Origin: Fimbriimonadales bacterium
GTDB taxonomy: Bacteria; Armatimonadota; Fimbriimonadia; Fimbriimonadales; ATM1
DNA: 64,000 nt
Direction of reading: 5' to 3'
Assembly: GCA_026129745.1 (NCBI GenBank)
Contig: JAHCHL010000006.1
Location: forward strand, 1-64,000
Below the pieces are notes generated by a model. It was not told where the DNA came from. It did no database searches and worked only from the letters and a program-made list of their open reading frames with translations. Positions 25,897 through 37,300 of this stretch are shown here, piece after piece. The first letter of the stretch is position 1, and each line of letters begins with the position of its first letter. The position numbers and the translations under genes are program-made.

Positions 25897-26672
25897 CTCT
25901 GCACTAGTCTTCTCAGTGCATTGCGAGCGGTTTCAGAGACCATTGGATCTGGATCGCTCGTTTTCTTTGAGATGGCTTCGATGGCGGCCTCGCCGCCAAT
26001 TTGCGCTAAAGCATTGACAGCCCGAAATCGGATGTTGCGATTCTCGGAATCCAGTGCGGCAATTAGGTGTGGAATCGACTCGTTCGATTTGATCATCCCC
26101 AATGCCCAGATGGCGTTTTCCTTAACGACTCCGTCGCTGTCTTTCATTGCACGAATCAACGTCGGGGCAACGACTTTATCTCCGATGAACCCAAGTGCGA
26201 CGATTGCATGCCGCCTTACCAAAACATCTGTATCGTCGACCGCTTTGCGTAGCGCATCGACCGCTCGGTCTTCAGCCATTCGTCCCAATATGGCGGCCGC
26301 GCGGTAGCGGACGTTTCTGTCCTTGTGAGTCAATGCACCAATCAGAAATCCGGCTGCGGGCTGACCGATCTCTTCAACCGCTTTCGCCGCTACCCATTCC
26401 TTGACAGGGTCGAATGCCATCAGTTCCACAAGCGCCCAAGTCGCAATGTTTCTAAGGGACGACTTTGGGTCGCTGGCAATCCTCTTAAGCGAGTCGACCG
26501 CAGAAAGGTCGCCAAGGCGCACGATCGACCGGATAGCTGATTCGGCAAGTCCGCTCGCTGAGTTTGCGATACCCTGCAGATCGACTTGATTTGGCTGCCA
26601 CTCAGCCCTGCATAAAGTGGTTCCTGCAAGAAATGTCGCGCCGACGGTGATAGCGAATACAAGTTTCCGCAC
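25893..26672 (-). CDS. Exported HEAT-repeat protein
   Basis: The 259-residue protein has a signal peptide (MRKLVFAITVGATFLAGTTLCRA) and about six HEAT/PBS-lyase-type repeats, each with a pattern such as NVRYRAAAILGRMAEDRAVDALRKA or NIRFRAVNALAQIGGEAAIEAI in abbreviated form, ending SETARNALRRLVQS. Such alpha-solenoids bind other proteins; without a catalytic residue the partner cannot be told. It probably acts in the periplasm. Ten bases separate it from the membrane protein upstream, so the two may be co-transcribed. Confidence 0.8.
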   Translation of the reverse strand: MRKLVFAITVGATFLAGTTLCRAEWQPNQVDLQGIANSASGLAESAIRSIVRLGDLSAVDSLKRIASDPKSSLRNIATWALVELMAFDPVKEWVAAKAVEEIGQPAAGFLIGALTHKDRNVRYRAAAILGRMAEDRAVDALRKAVDDTDVLVRRHAIVALGFIGDKVVAPTLIRAMKDSDGVVKENAIWALGMIKSNESIPHLIAALDSENRNIRFRAVNALAQIGGEAAIEAISKKTSDPDPMVSETARNALRRLVQS

Positions 26673-26682
26673 AATCCTAATT

Positions 26683-27195
26683 CTACGTCAGTTTTTTCGA
26701 TAGCATGCGGGAAGCGCAATAAGCGAGATAAAGCACGTTGATCAGGATGACGAAGGCTGAAATCGTATATGAGATCATTGCTATCGTTTCTGCAGAAACC
26801 GGCGGTGCGCCACTTGCCTGCTTCGCAGCGGCCTCGGCGGCGTTCTTCGATTGTTCCGGAATAGACATGATCGAGACAACGTTTATCGCAATGGTTGCAA
26901 TCATCGCGCCGACGCCAAGCCGAAATCCAAGCTGTCTACTCATTGACACAAGGATTCCTGAACCAACAGCAGCAATCGTTACGATGATACTGGCGACGAC
27001 CAGTACCTGTTGTGTCGCCGTTATCTCGGGTGCACCTTCTGGTTGAGTTCCGAATGCGGCCATCACGATTCCGAAGCCCTGAAAGACACAACAGACTCCG
27101 TAAACAACGGTAGCTAGTATTCCGACGATCTTATCAGACTGCGGATTTGCCGGCTTGCCGGGTTCGGTTTGGGCAGATGGAAGCTCTTGCGACAT
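26683..27195 (-). CDS. Four-span membrane protein
   Basis: The 170-residue protein has four hydrophobic segments (GILATVVYGVCCVFQGFGIV; VLVVASIIVTIAAVGSGILV; LGVGAMIATIAINVVSIM; IAMISYTISAFVILINVLYLAY) joined by short loops, with an N-terminal cytoplasmic tail rich in Pro and Gln. The loop before the last span is Ala-rich (KNAAEAAAKQASGAPP). I recognise no family. It lies just upstream of the exported HEAT-repeat gene. Confidence 0.7.
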   Translation of the reverse strand: MSQELPSAQTEPGKPANPQSDKIVGILATVVYGVCCVFQGFGIVMAAFGTQPEGAPEITATQQVLVVASIIVTIAAVGSGILVSMSRQLGFRLGVGAMIATIAINVVSIMSIPEQSKNAAEAAAKQASGAPPVSAETIAMISYTISAFVILINVLYLAYCASRMLSKKLT

Positions 27196-27260
27196 TCTAC
27201 TGGTTCACTCTCCGTGCTAAGGCTACCTCACCGATGCGACAACTAGGGCAAAAGGCTCAG

Positions 27261-30200
27261 CTACCTGATGTTGAAATACTTCGCTTCTGGATGGTGGCAA
27301 ATGATTGCGCTCGTGCTTTGTTCCGGCACAAGCATGAATTCTTCGGTTAATTCCACTCCGATTTTCTCGGGATGAAGCAGCTCAAAGATCATGCGCTGAT
27401 CTTCTAAATTCGGACACGCTGGGTATCCGAATGAATATCTGCAGCCTCTGTACTTTGTGCTGAACAACAGTCGCATCTCCTTTGCGTCTTCGTTGGCGAT
27501 TCCGAGCTCCTCACGAATGCGCTTATGCCAGTACTCAGCAAGGGCCTCCGCAGTTTCCACGCCCATGCCATGAACGTAGAGATAGTCTTGAAATTCTCCC
27601 GACTCGAACTTCTTGCGCTCCAATTGCGATACCGCATCTCCGACAGTGACCAAGTGAAAAGCAACTGTATCCATTCGACCGCTATCGACAGACGCAAAGA
27701 AGTCAGCAATGCACAGTCGGCGATTGTCAGACTGGCGCGGAAAGCGAAATCGAGCACGCTCAGATTGCAGGTCTTCACTGTAAACGATCAAGTCATTGCC
27801 ACACGATTGGGCCGGAAAGTATCCGTACACGACCCGTGGAGTTAGAACCGAGCTCAATTCGTCCTTCATTCGCTCGAACTCAGGCCTTGCTTTTTCTTCA
27901 AGATAGTTATTGAACTCGATGTTGTCCATTTCCTTAGGACGCTTGAATCCCCATTGCCCTCTAAATAAAGCAATCTCGTTGATGTATGGATAGATTTCTT
28001 CAATGGGAATGTCGGTAATAGTCCGGCTTCCAAAGAATGGTGGGATCGGGATCTCGACATCAGTTGCGACATCGCTCTTCTCGCCAGTAAATATGTATAG
28101 TTCTGGATCCGAATCCGGCAGCCTGTGGCTGCTGACTCTCCTAATCGAACCCTCAGCCTCGGTATCTTCGGTTGCAATGGTGCCAGCACCAATCTCCTCC
28201 ATCAGCCTCAAGCCGTCGAATGCATCTTGCGCATAGAAAACTTGGCCTTTGTAGATGCGCCGAAGGTCTTCTTCGACATACGACCTTGTCAATGCGGCAC
28301 CTCCTAAAATTACAGGAAAGTGCTCCAGCCCCCGATCATTCAGTTCAATCAGGTTCTCCTTCATGACGATCGTGCTTTTCACGAGAAGTCCACTCATGCC
28401 GATCACCTGACAGTTGCTCTCATGCGCGTGAGAAATGATGTTTCCGATCGGTTGCTTGATTCCGATGTTAACGACTCGATAACCGTTATTCGAAAGGATG
28501 ATGTCGACAAGGTTCTTGCCTATGTCGTGAACATCGCCTGCAACGGTTGCAAGCAGAATCGATCCTCGTTCGTCGCCTTCGACTTTTTCCATTAGCGGCT
28601 CTAAGTAACTGACTGCGGCTTTCATCACTTCGGCGCTTTGCAACACAAACGGCAACTGCATTTTTCCGGCGCCGAAGAGTTCTCCTACAACCTTCATCCC
28701 ATCTAACAGGATGTTGTTTATGATGTCGATTGGCGCATGCGTTTCGAGTGCAATGTCGAGGCTTCTTGTAAGGTTTGCTTTCACTCCATCGATGATGTGT
28801 CGCTTGAGTCGCTCCTCAACTGAAAGGAGATCCATGTCGCTTTCGGGCGATCTAGTGGATTCCACGCTCTCGAAGCGTGCCATGAACTCAATTAGCGGAT
28901 CGCAACCTTCGTCTCGCTCGTCGAAAACCAATTTTCGGGCAATCTCCCAGACTTCCGGTTCGACCCGGCTCTCTGGCATGATTCTTCCCGCGTGAACGAT
29001 TGCGCTTGATAGTCCAGCTTCGCGGGCATAGTGCAAGAAGACTGAATTGAGCACATGCCGAGCCGCCGGCTTTAGCCCAAATGAAATGTTGCTGACGCCG
29101 AGAATCGTGTTGACCCTTGGATTTCGCTTCTTTAGCTCTCTGATCGCGTCCAGAGTTTCGATTCCAGCTTTCCTAAACTCTTCGTCCCCTGATCCCAACG
29201 TAAAGGTTAAGCAGTCAAAGAAGATGTCTTCGTCATCGAGACCGTAGCTTCGCGTCATTTCGAGAATTCGCTCGGCAATTGCAACTTTCCTTTCGCAACT
29301 CTTCGCCATTCCATCTTCGTCGATGGTTAGCGCCACCACAGCGGCTCCGTACTTCCTGACCAAAGAGAGTACGTGCTGCAGCCGCTCTCCGCCGTCTTCG
29401 AAGTGAATTGAATTGATGAGCGCTTTCCCGGGGACTCGTTTAAGAGCAGCTTCGACAACTTGCCACTCTGTCGTGTCAATCATGAGCGGAATGGTTACTT
29501 GCTGTGCGTATTGGAAAAGAAGAGATTCCATGTCCGCAATTTCATCGCGGCCGACATATGCGGTACACACATCAAGAACATGGGACCCCTCGCGCTCTTG
29601 GTCTCTTGCTATTTCTACCAATGTGTCCATGTCCTGCGCAGCAAGAGCATCGCGAAATGCCTTGCTTCCGTTCGCATTCGTCTTCTCACCGACGATCAAG
29701 AATGATGGCGATTGGTCGTAAGGCTGAAACTGGTAGAGCGAAGAGCAGCCGATAAGTTTTTGAGGTGTTCGCCGTGCCCTTTTGGTGCCTCGAATGGCAC
29801 TTGCAACTGCACGAATGTGTTCGGGTGTCGTCCCGCAACAACCACCAACAATCGACACGCCGAATTCTTCAACGAACTTCCTGTGAAAGTCTGCAAGCTC
29901 TTCAGGCGAAAGCTTGTAAACTCCAACCCCGCCCTCCATAACAGGTAAACCCGCATTCGGCATCACGCTCATGATTCGCGTCGAATACTGAGATAGAAAC
30001 CGAACATGAGGCTGCATTTCCTCTGGTCCAGTAGCGCAATTGATACCTATGCCGGCGATTCTTGGAAAACACTCTAAGAAGTTGACGGCAGCGCCTAATT
30101 CACTTCCCAGTAACATCGTGCCGGTTTGCTCCATCGTTACTTGCACGAAGATCGGCAAGTCCATGCCGGCTTCATCCAACGCGCGATGCGCGCCCACAAC

Positions 30201-30698
30201 CGCTGCCTTCATGTTCAGCATATCCTGTTGCGTTTCAAGAAGAAGTGCGTCGACACCGCCCTCGATAAGACCAATGAAAGAGTCACAAAAACCGGCTTCT
30301 ACTTCGTCAAAACTGATCTGGCCCAACAGCCCAAGCTTCGTTCCTGGGCCAATAGCACCAAATACGAAAACGCCACTTTTGTCTGCGGCGTCCCTTGCAA
30401 TCCTCGCTGCAGCTAAGCTCAGTTCGCGTGTGCGGCTGCCGATACCATATTCATCGAGAACCCAAGGCAGTGAACCAAAAGTGTTCGTTTCGATGATCTC
30501 TGCGCCAGCTTCGATGTATGCACTGTGGATCGAGTGAATCACGTCTGGACGCGTTGAATTGAGGACTTCATTACAGCCATCCAAGCCCTCGAAGTCCTCG
30601 ATGGACAGCCCAGCAGCTTGGATCTGAGTGCCGACCGCACCGTCGCATACCAAGACACGCTCATCAAGGGCTTCAAGTAAAGCGCGACCATTGTTCAA
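27261..30698 (-). CDS. metH: Cobalamin-dependent methionine synthase
   Basis: MetH transfers a methyl group from methyltetrahydrofolate to homocysteine through cobalamin. All four modules are present in 1145 residues. The homocysteine domain (VCDGAVGTQIQ, GINCATGPEEM, VGGCCGTTPEHI) has its zinc cysteines. The pterin domain has GEKTNANGSKAFRD and SNISFGLKP. The cobalamin domain has VHDIGKN with the lower-ligand His, then GMSGLLVKST and LGGAALTR. The C-terminal activation domain has RGQWGFKRP and YRGCRYSFGYPACPNLEDQ, so AdoMet-driven reactivation is expected. It follows lon by 25 bp on the same strand. I see no cobalamin riboswitch in front of it. Confidence 0.96.
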   Translation of the reverse strand: MNNGRALLEALDERVLVCDGAVGTQIQAAGLSIEDFEGLDGCNEVLNSTRPDVIHSIHSAYIEAGAEIIETNTFGSLPWVLDEYGIGSRTRELSLAAARIARDAADKSGVFVFGAIGPGTKLGLLGQISFDEVEAGFCDSFIGLIEGGVDALLLETQQDMLNMKAAVVGAHRALDEAGMDLPIFVQVTMEQTGTMLLGSELGAAVNFLECFPRIAGIGINCATGPEEMQPHVRFLSQYSTRIMSVMPNAGLPVMEGGVGVYKLSPEELADFHRKFVEEFGVSIVGGCCGTTPEHIRAVASAIRGTKRARRTPQKLIGCSSLYQFQPYDQSPSFLIVGEKTNANGSKAFRDALAAQDMDTLVEIARDQEREGSHVLDVCTAYVGRDEIADMESLLFQYAQQVTIPLMIDTTEWQVVEAALKRVPGKALINSIHFEDGGERLQHVLSLVRKYGAAVVALTIDEDGMAKSCERKVAIAERILEMTRSYGLDDEDIFFDCLTFTLGSGDEEFRKAGIETLDAIRELKKRNPRVNTILGVSNISFGLKPAARHVLNSVFLHYAREAGLSSAIVHAGRIMPESRVEPEVWEIARKLVFDERDEGCDPLIEFMARFESVESTRSPESDMDLLSVEERLKRHIIDGVKANLTRSLDIALETHAPIDIINNILLDGMKVVGELFGAGKMQLPFVLQSAEVMKAAVSYLEPLMEKVEGDERGSILLATVAGDVHDIGKNLVDIILSNNGYRVVNIGIKQPIGNIISHAHESNCQVIGMSGLLVKSTIVMKENLIELNDRGLEHFPVILGGAALTRSYVEEDLRRIYKGQVFYAQDAFDGLRLMEEIGAGTIATEDTEAEGSIRRVSSHRLPDSDPELYIFTGEKSDVATDVEIPIPPFFGSRTITDIPIEEIYPYINEIALFRGQWGFKRPKEMDNIEFNNYLEEKARPEFERMKDELSSVLTPRVVYGYFPAQSCGNDLIVYSEDLQSERARFRFPRQSDNRRLCIADFFASVDSGRMDTVAFHLVTVGDAVSQLERKKFESGEFQDYLYVHGMGVETAEALAEYWHKRIREELGIANEDAKEMRLLFSTKYRGCRYSFGYPACPNLEDQRMIFELLHPEKIGVELTEEFMLVPEQSTSAIICHHPEAKYFNIR

Positions 30699-30723
30699 AG
30701 CGGTAAGTGATTATGACAGAACG

Positions 30724-33054
30724 TCATGCCAAAGCGATCTTAAGCACGTCGTCGATCTTTCTAGCAAGGTGAATGTTCAAACTATCCAGTGCCTGCTTCG
30801 GCACATCTGCCAGGTCGCGCTTGTTGTCGACCGGGATAATTACGTTCTTAATGCCTGCCCGGTGTGCGGCGAGGATCTTCTCGCGCAATCCGCCGACTGG
30901 CAGCACTTTGCCTCGCAATGTAATCTCGCCAGTCATCGCAACGTCAGCGCGAACTGGCTTGCCAGTTAGGGCCGATGCGAACGCTGTTGCCATCGTAATT
31001 CCTGCACTAGGCCCGTCCTTAGGGACCGCCCCCGCTGGCACATGGATGTGAACATCCGATGGTCCGTTCTTTGGGAAGCGGGACCTAATGCACGTCAACG
31101 CGGCATGTGCCGACTCTTTCATCACATCGCCGAGTTGCCCGGTCAAAGTTAGTTGGCTTTCCTGGCTTTGCGATGGCATTAGGTTGACTTCGATCGACAC
31201 GACATCTCCGCCGAACTCGGTGTAAACCAATCCTGTCGCCGCTCCGACTTCATCGCGCTGCTCTTTCACTCCCCATCCATACTTCGGCGTCCCAAGAAAG
31301 TCGATCAAGTTTTTCGCGGTTACTGAAACCTTCTTCCTTGCTCCTTCTGCGAATTTTCGTGCAGTCTTTCTACAAAGAGTAGCAATCTCTCTCTCGAGGC
31401 TCCTGACCCCCGCTTCACGAGTATATTCACGAACGATTTCGCGAAGCACCGCCTTCGGTATCGCCACTTGAGACTTCTTCAGGCCATGCTCTGCGATTTT
31501 TTTCGAGACCAGATACTGCTGCGCAATCGCTATCTTTTCTTCTTCCGTGTAGCTTGGAAACTGGATGACTTCCATCCTGTCGCGAAGAGGCCATGGGATG
31601 TTCTCCAACAGATTGGCAGTGCAGATAAACATAACTGCTGAAAGATCGAACGGAGCTTCGATGTAATGATCCGTGAATTTGTCGTTTTGCTCCGGGTCCA
31701 GAGCTTCCAGAAGCGCGCTTGTTGGATCTCCCCTGAAATCGAAAGTCATCTTATCGATTTCGTCGAGCATGAAGACTGGATTGCGAGTACCGCAGTTCTT
31801 GATTCCCTGAATAATCCTGCCAGGCATTGAACCGATGTATGTCCTTCGGTGTCCGCGAATCTCTGCTTCGTCGCGAACTCCACCGAGCGATATCCGAGCA
31901 AACTGCCTACCGAGCGCTTCAGCAATCGACTTTCCGATGCTTGTCTTTCCAACGCCAGGTGGACCAACGAAGCACAAGATTGGACCTCGCAGCGATCCGC
32001 TCATCTGACGTACCGCGAGAAAGTCGAGGATGCGATCTTTGACCTTCTCCAACCCGAAGTGATCTCGATCCAAGATGTCCTTTGCACGACGCACGTCGAG
32101 CGCGTCGTCGCTTAGTACACTCCAAGGCAAAGAAGTCAACCAATCCAGGTAGGTTCGAATCACCATGCTTTCGGGGCTTGCGCTTGGCGCACGCTCCAAG
32201 CGTCGCAATTCATGCTCCGCCTTTTCATGCACTTCTGCCGGCATCAAGGCGAGTTCGATCTTTTCATCGTATTCCGCTACTTCGTCGCCTCGTTCGTCCC
32301 TTTCGTTAAGCTCTTGCTGAATAATCTTCAGTTGCTCGCGCAAGTAGTACTCGCGCTGTGTTTGGCCAAGCTCTTCTTCGACTCTTCCTCGGATGTCCGC
32401 TTGCAGGTTAAGGACATCTCGCTCGCGGGACAACAGTCCCAACACAGTTGACAGTCTGTGCGTTGGGTCTGCCGTCTCAAGAATGTCCTGTTTTTGCTGC
32501 GGGCGAATTGGTAAGTGGTGCGCGATTACGTCGGCAAGCGCTCCGGGCTGCTCGATATGCGCAGCCATTTGCAACGCTTCGAATGGAATCTGTTTTCCAA
32601 GTTGCGTCACTTCTTCGAACAGCCGCATCGCTTCGCGCATCATCGCATCGACCGACGGACCAAATGCTTCCTTTTCTATCAGCGCAGAACCTTTGCTGCG
32701 AATGAAGCCTTGCCCAAAAGCGATCGATTCGACTCGGAACCGAGAGATGCCTCGCAATACAACGCGCATCGTGCCGTCTGGCATCGGCAAGACTTGGACG
32801 ACTTCGCTGAGGACGCCAACCTGATACAAGTCAGTGGGTGTCGGCTCTTCGACAGACACGTCGGTTTGGGTCAATACCAGGACTTGTCGTGAGCCGTCGA
32901 GAGCGGCGTGAAGCGCCCTCAATGATAGTTCGCGTCCGACAAGCAACGTGTTGATCAGGCTCGGAAAATGCACCGCGTCGCGCACGGGCAACACCGGGAG
33001 ATGGTCTTCGGTGGGGCGTGGACGTCTTTTTCGGGTCGATGCTGGCGCGGCCAT
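30724..33054 (-). CDS. lon: ATP-dependent Lon protease
   Basis: Lon degrades misfolded and regulatory proteins in the cytoplasm. The order is the LAN substrate-binding domain ([14 protein letters not shown]), a coiled-coil region ([21 protein letters not shown]), an AAA+ ATPase (Walker [10 protein letters not shown] near residue 370, Walker [10 protein letters not shown]) and the protease domain. The Ser-Lys dyad is Ser in PKDGPSAG and Lys in [13 protein letters not shown], 43 residues apart as in E. coli. I chose ATG 33054; a TTG at 33072 would add six residues. Residue numbers here count from 33072. It is divergent from the small exported protein at 33130 and likely co-transcribed with metH. 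Confidence 0.96.
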   Translation of the reverse strand: MAAPASTRKRRPRPTEDHLPVLPVRDAVHFPSLINTLLVGRELSLRALHAALDGSRQVLVLTQTDVSVEEPTPTDLYQVGVLSEVVQVLPMPDGTMRVVLRGISRFRVESIAFGQGFIRSKGSALIEKEAFGPSVDAMMREAMRLFEEVTQLGKQIPFEALQMAAHIEQPGALADVIAHHLPIRPQQKQDILETADPTHRLSTVLGLLSRERDVLNLQADIRGRVEEELGQTQREYYLREQLKIIQQELNERDERGDEVAEYDEKIELALMPAEVHEKAEHELRRLERAPSASPESMVIRTYLDWLTSLPWSVLSDDALDVRRAKDILDRDHFGLEKVKDRILDFLAVRQMSGSLRGPILCFVGPPGVGKTSIGKSIAEALGRQFARISLGGVRDEAEIRGHRRTYIGSMPGRIIQGIKNCGTRNPVFMLDEIDKMTFDFRGDPTSALLEALDPEQNDKFTDHYIEAPFDLSAVMFICTANLLENIPWPLRDRMEVIQFPSYTEEEKIAIAQQYLVSKKIAEHGLKKSQVAIPKAVLREIVREYTREAGVRSLEREIATLCRKTARKFAEGARKKVSVTAKNLIDFLGTPKYGWGVKEQRDEVGAATGLVYTEFGGDVVSIEVNLMPSQSQESQLTLTGQLGDVMKESAHAALTCIRSRFPKNGPSDVHIHVPAGAVPKDGPSAGITMATAFASALTGKPVRADVAMTGEITLRGKVLPVGGLREKILAAHRAGIKNVIIPVDNKRDLADVPKQALDSLNIHLARKIDDVLKIALA

Positions 33055-33129
33055 TGGGTTCAACTTACCCAAAAGAAGTTTCTATCAGACGATTTCGCCA
33101 GGACAATCGTCTATTTGCCTGATATTCCT

Positions 33130-33627
33130 ATGAAATCGAAACCCCTTACTCGTGCCTGGATGTTTGCCGCGACTCTTGCGACGGCTTCCATGGCCCTCGT
33201 CTTTTCCTCCCCTGTCCTCCAGGACCAGCTCGATGGCCCAAAGCTAAAGACCATCCTTGAGGGGCTCGGGCATGAGCTAAAAGTTCTCGACAGTGAGGTC
33301 GGCAAAGAGAAGTACGAGTTCAAGGTCAATCGTGACGAACTCGACATCTATGTTGCCGCCGAAATCAGCCCAAGCAAGAACTACGTTTGGCTAACCGTAT
33401 TTCTTGGACCTGCTCCCAAGGATTCGGAGCCTGCGGCCAAATTTCGCGAAATGCTAAAGGCCAACTCGCGAATTCAGCCAACGCAGTTCTACATCACGGC
33501 TTCCGACAAGCTGATGCTCGGATTCGCAATGGAGAATCGCACGCTCACCGCGCAGGTGTTCAAAAGAACCATCGACAAGCTTGCCGGCGATGTCGTTTCG
33601 ACCGAAGACCTTTGGTCGAGCAACTGA
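33130..33627 (+). CDS. Small exported protein of unknown function
   Basis: From ATG 33130 the product is 165 residues with a signal peptide (RAWMFAATLATASMALVFSS). The mature part alternates strands and helices (LKTILEGLGHELKVL, YEFKVNRDELDIYVAAEISP, NYVWLTVFLGPAPKD, FYITASDKLMLGFAMENRTL). This resembles the YbjN / type-III-secretion-chaperone-like fold, but I am not certain. It is the last gene before the second Rhs zone. Confidence 0.65.
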   Translation: MKSKPLTRAWMFAATLATASMALVFSSPVLQDQLDGPKLKTILEGLGHELKVLDSEVGKEKYEFKVNRDELDIYVAAEISPSKNYVWLTVFLGPAPKDSEPAAKFREMLKANSRIQPTQFYITASDKLMLGFAMENRTLTAQVFKRTIDKLAGDVVSTEDLWSSN

Positions 33628-33694
33628 CTCGAACAAAGTCGTCGAAACGATGCAGACTTCGACAAGCGTCTCTGTGTTTTTACGCATCGATCAA

Positions 33695-34065
33695 CTCGCA
33701 TTGTTCTTGGTTGACGGTTTGGGTTGATTGATCATTCGGTTGGTTCGTTTGTATTGCAGACTCGTTGCTTCACATGGTTGTGGAGTGACGAGTTTTGCTT
33801 TGGTTTTGAACTTGGATTGTTAACGCGTCACCGCCGTCACCGATAACACTGCAATTTTGGGGATTTGGGTTTTTGGTGTTGGTTGGGGGGTTTGGGGGTG
33901 TTTTCAATTGCTGGCGTTCACGTGGTTTAAGGCCTTTTGTTCGTGAATTGTCAACTGGGATCGTGGGTGTTGGGCCGGGGTAGGCGGTTCGATGGGTTTG
34001 CAGTTGTCGGTCGTTCGGAATCGGTTGACGAGCGGATGCTATGGAGTGTTATGTATGTAGCTTGC
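33695..34065 (+). repeat. Rhs upstream region, inverted copy of 8480-8845
   Basis: This G/T-rich, non-coding block of about 370 bp is shared, inverted, with the region upstream of the decayed Rhs gene. Best-matched parts are 33735-33835 (TTGGTTCGTTTGTATTGCAG, AACTTGGATTGTTAACGCGT) and 33915-33960 (CGTGGTTTAAGGCCTTTTGT). The upstream region is maintained at both loci, which suggests a regulatory or recombination function. Sequence between this block and 34205 differs between loci. Confidence 0.6.
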
Positions 34066-34177
34066 TGAGGTGTCTGTCCTTACTACCCAGTCCCGTCAAC
34101 CTTAAAATGAGAACCTAACGCTGGATCTTGAAGAAAGGGCTTCCGGGCAGTTTGCAATCTAAGGCCAGGCTTCGGCG

Positions 34178-34201
34178 CCCTCCACGGCAAGCAGTGGAGG
34201 G
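34178..34201. repeat. Short hairpin upstream of the intact Rhs gene
   Basis: CCCTCCAC (34178-34185) and GTGGAGGG (34194-34201) form an 8-bp stem with an 8-base loop. It sits immediately before the block conserved in both Rhs loci (from about 34205), where the decayed locus instead has a broken GGTGGCTGGGGCAAGT repeat. It could affect the Rhs leader RNA or be another palindrome insertion. Confidence 0.4.
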
Positions 34202-34320
34202 ATAAAATGGAAGTGAAATATTTACAAAAGGAAGTACTAGTTACCAAAAATTCGTGTTATATTGATGAGCAGGCGCATTTGCGGGGTGGGATCTCCGCGA
34301 ATGCTGGTGGAGGAAGAAAA

Positions 34321-37300
34321 ATGAGAGCAATGCGAGTCTTTGCAGTCGTCTCGGCGATGCTGTTGGCTTTCTCAGCTTCAGCGGCGGGGATCCATGCGGC
34401 GGTGGAGGCTTTTCTGAAGGGTCAGGGCAGGTGGATCATCGCCCCTAAGTACTCCGATCGTCCCAAGGTGCCATTCCTTGGGAAGAGTCCCGGAAAAGAT
34501 GTCATCTACAGGGCGGGGCACTGGTCCCCGCAAACGCTTCGTGACCTCAGAAACGGCCGGTTTGGAAGGTTCGGCCAGTTCGGAACCTTCGGCAGAGATC
34601 CGAAGACAGCCGGATCTTCACTCTGGGCGGTCAGCGTCCTATCGATGTTCGGCCTCCAAGGCGGCGGCCCTCCCGGCGGCGGTGAAGGCGGAGGAGGAGG
34701 TGGCGGCGAAGGCGGTGGCCCAGGTGGAGGTCCAGGCGTCGGTGGAGGCATGGGAGGCTCCGGCGGAGGCTCTGGCTCTGGCGGCGGACCCGGTTCGGGA
34801 GGCATGGTCAACACCCACACCGGCAACCGGATGCACACGCTCCCCCTCGTAGCGTGGCCATCCAAAGGGCGGCTTGCAGTCGACTTCACGCTCTTTCACA
34901 ACTCCCAAACCGAATACAACCGGGAACTCGGCTACGGATGGTCTTGGACGTTTGGAGTCGCCATCGACTACACGCCGAGTTCCTCTGCAATAGTCCGCTG
35001 GGCCGATGGCTTGCTCGTGCCGTTCAGTGAGAACATGTATGGCGATTTCACGGCGCCGCCGGGGATTCACGACACCCTCGTCAAGAACCAAAACGGCACG
35101 TGGACCCTGACCACCAAGAGCCAAATCGTGTTCTCGTTCAACTCGGACGGCTTTTTGACGTCCGTCACCGATAGGAACGGCAACCAGATCACGCTCACTC
35201 TGAATCAGGACAACTTCGTCACCGAAGTCGAAGACTCGTCGGGAAGAACGCTGACGATCACCTACGATCAAAGCGACAGGATCGAGACGGTGACGGATCC
35301 CTTGGACAGAGAATGGACGTTCGCCTATTCGAGTGGCGAGCTTATCGAAGTGACTTTGCCGGAACTCGACAGCGCGTTTCATTCTTACGAGTTCACGTAT
35401 AACGGCAATCACGACATCACGTCGGTGACCGACCTTCGCGGGAAGGTCTGGACGATGGAATACGACACGAACTCCAAGCTGACCGCATGGGAAGACCCAC
35501 TCGAAAACCGCTGGGAGTATACGTATTCTTCCACCTACACCGACATCACGAATCCTATAAACAAAACGGTTCGGCACAACTACTCGTCGGGAATGCTGGC
35601 GAGCGTGGTCGATCCTGCGAGCTTTTCGGTCTCCTATGTTTGGGATAACGATAAGAACCTCATCGAAGTCACGGACAAGAGAGGGAAGGTCTGGGAATTC
35701 GATTACGATTCCAATGGCAACCTCCTTTGGGCCGAGAACCCGCTAAACAAGCGCTCGACGTTCACTTACAACGGCACTAACGATCTGCTGACCGCCGAGG
35801 ACCCACTAGAAAACGTTTGGGAGTTCGAATACGACCAGAACGGCAATCTGGAAACGGTGATCGATCCTCTTGAAAGGGAAGTGGTGAACTGCGCCTACGA
35901 CGGGAGCGGCCAACTGACTTCGATCACCAACGCCCTGAATAAGACCGTTACGCTGGATTACGATACGCACGGGAACATCGTCGAAGCGACGTCGCCACTG
36001 AATATGACATCGAGCGCTTCATATGACGGTTTGTCGCGGATCACCAGCGCGACAGACCCCGAGAGCAATACGTACAGCGTCGTTTACGATGCGTGGGGTA
36101 GGGCGAAGGTGTTCGAGAATCCTGATGAAACGGAGTCGTCTGTGGTTTTCGATCCGGGCTCGTTGGTGCTTTCGGTCATCAACGAGGCGAACAACGTATG
36201 GTCTTTCGATTATGACGATGCGGGGAAACTGATCACCGTCACGAACCCCTTGGAAGAAGAGACGACGTTCGCATACAACGCCGCCGGGTGGGTGACGTCG
36301 GTGACGAACGGCAGGAACTACACAAGAACGTACACCTATACCGACAGAGGCGAAGTCGCGTCTTTGACGCTTCCCGATAGCAGCGTGGAGCAATGGACGT
36401 ATAGCGCTAATGGCGACGTCACCGCGTATACGAATCCTTTGTCGCAAGTCATCGCGTATGTCTACGACGATGCGGGCAGACTGACGGACATCGACTATCC
36501 GACCGGAACCGACGTTTCGTTCGCTTACGACGATTCGGGCAAGTTGACGTCGATGACGGACGCGACGGGGACGACGAGCTGGACTTATGACGCCGTTTCT
36601 CAGCTGACGTTATTGGAGACTCCCGAAGCGGAGATAGCTTACGACTACGACGCTGCGGGACGTTTGGTCTCGATGGATCACGATGGTGTCGGAGTGACGG
36701 ATTATGAGTATGACGACGACGGGCGATTGGTTTCATTAACGAATCCATTCGAAGAAGAAACGACGTTCGTTTACGACGACGCGTCGCGTTTGACGAGGAA
36801 GAACCTTGCGAACGGAACATATGAGCTATACACGTATGACAATCGCTCCAGGCTCTTAGGAATCGAGATACGCAATTCGGCGACATCGCTCATCGATTCT
36901 CATTCTTACGAATACGACGATGTCAGCAACATCGTCGAACGAACGAGCGGCGGTGTGACGACGACATTCGATTACGATTTGGTCGGTCAGCTCATCGAAG
37001 AGTCTCGCACTGGATATCTCGCGACTTATTCCTATGACGCGAATGGCAACCGTCTCACCAGAACCGTCAACAGCGTGACGGAAGATTACGTTTACGACTC
37101 GGCGGACAAGCTGCTCGAAGTCGGCATCGACTCGCAGGTTGTGAAGGAGTTTACGTATGACTCTGCGGGAAGAACCACCTCCGTCACAACGAGCGCAGGC
37201 ACGACGACGTTGTCGTGGGATTATGAGGACAGGCTCACAGGAATCACGTATCCGAATACCTCGACGAACTCGTTTTCATACAATGCGTTCGGGGCGCGAG

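Noticed and set aside
30699-30723. Cobalamin riboswitch in front of metH
   Set aside because: Only 25 bp separate metH from lon, too short for a riboswitch.
34639-35577. 312-codon open frame on the minus strand
   Set aside because: Antisense shadow of the intact Rhs gene, with the same repeat-driven bias as the shadow at 6396-7595.
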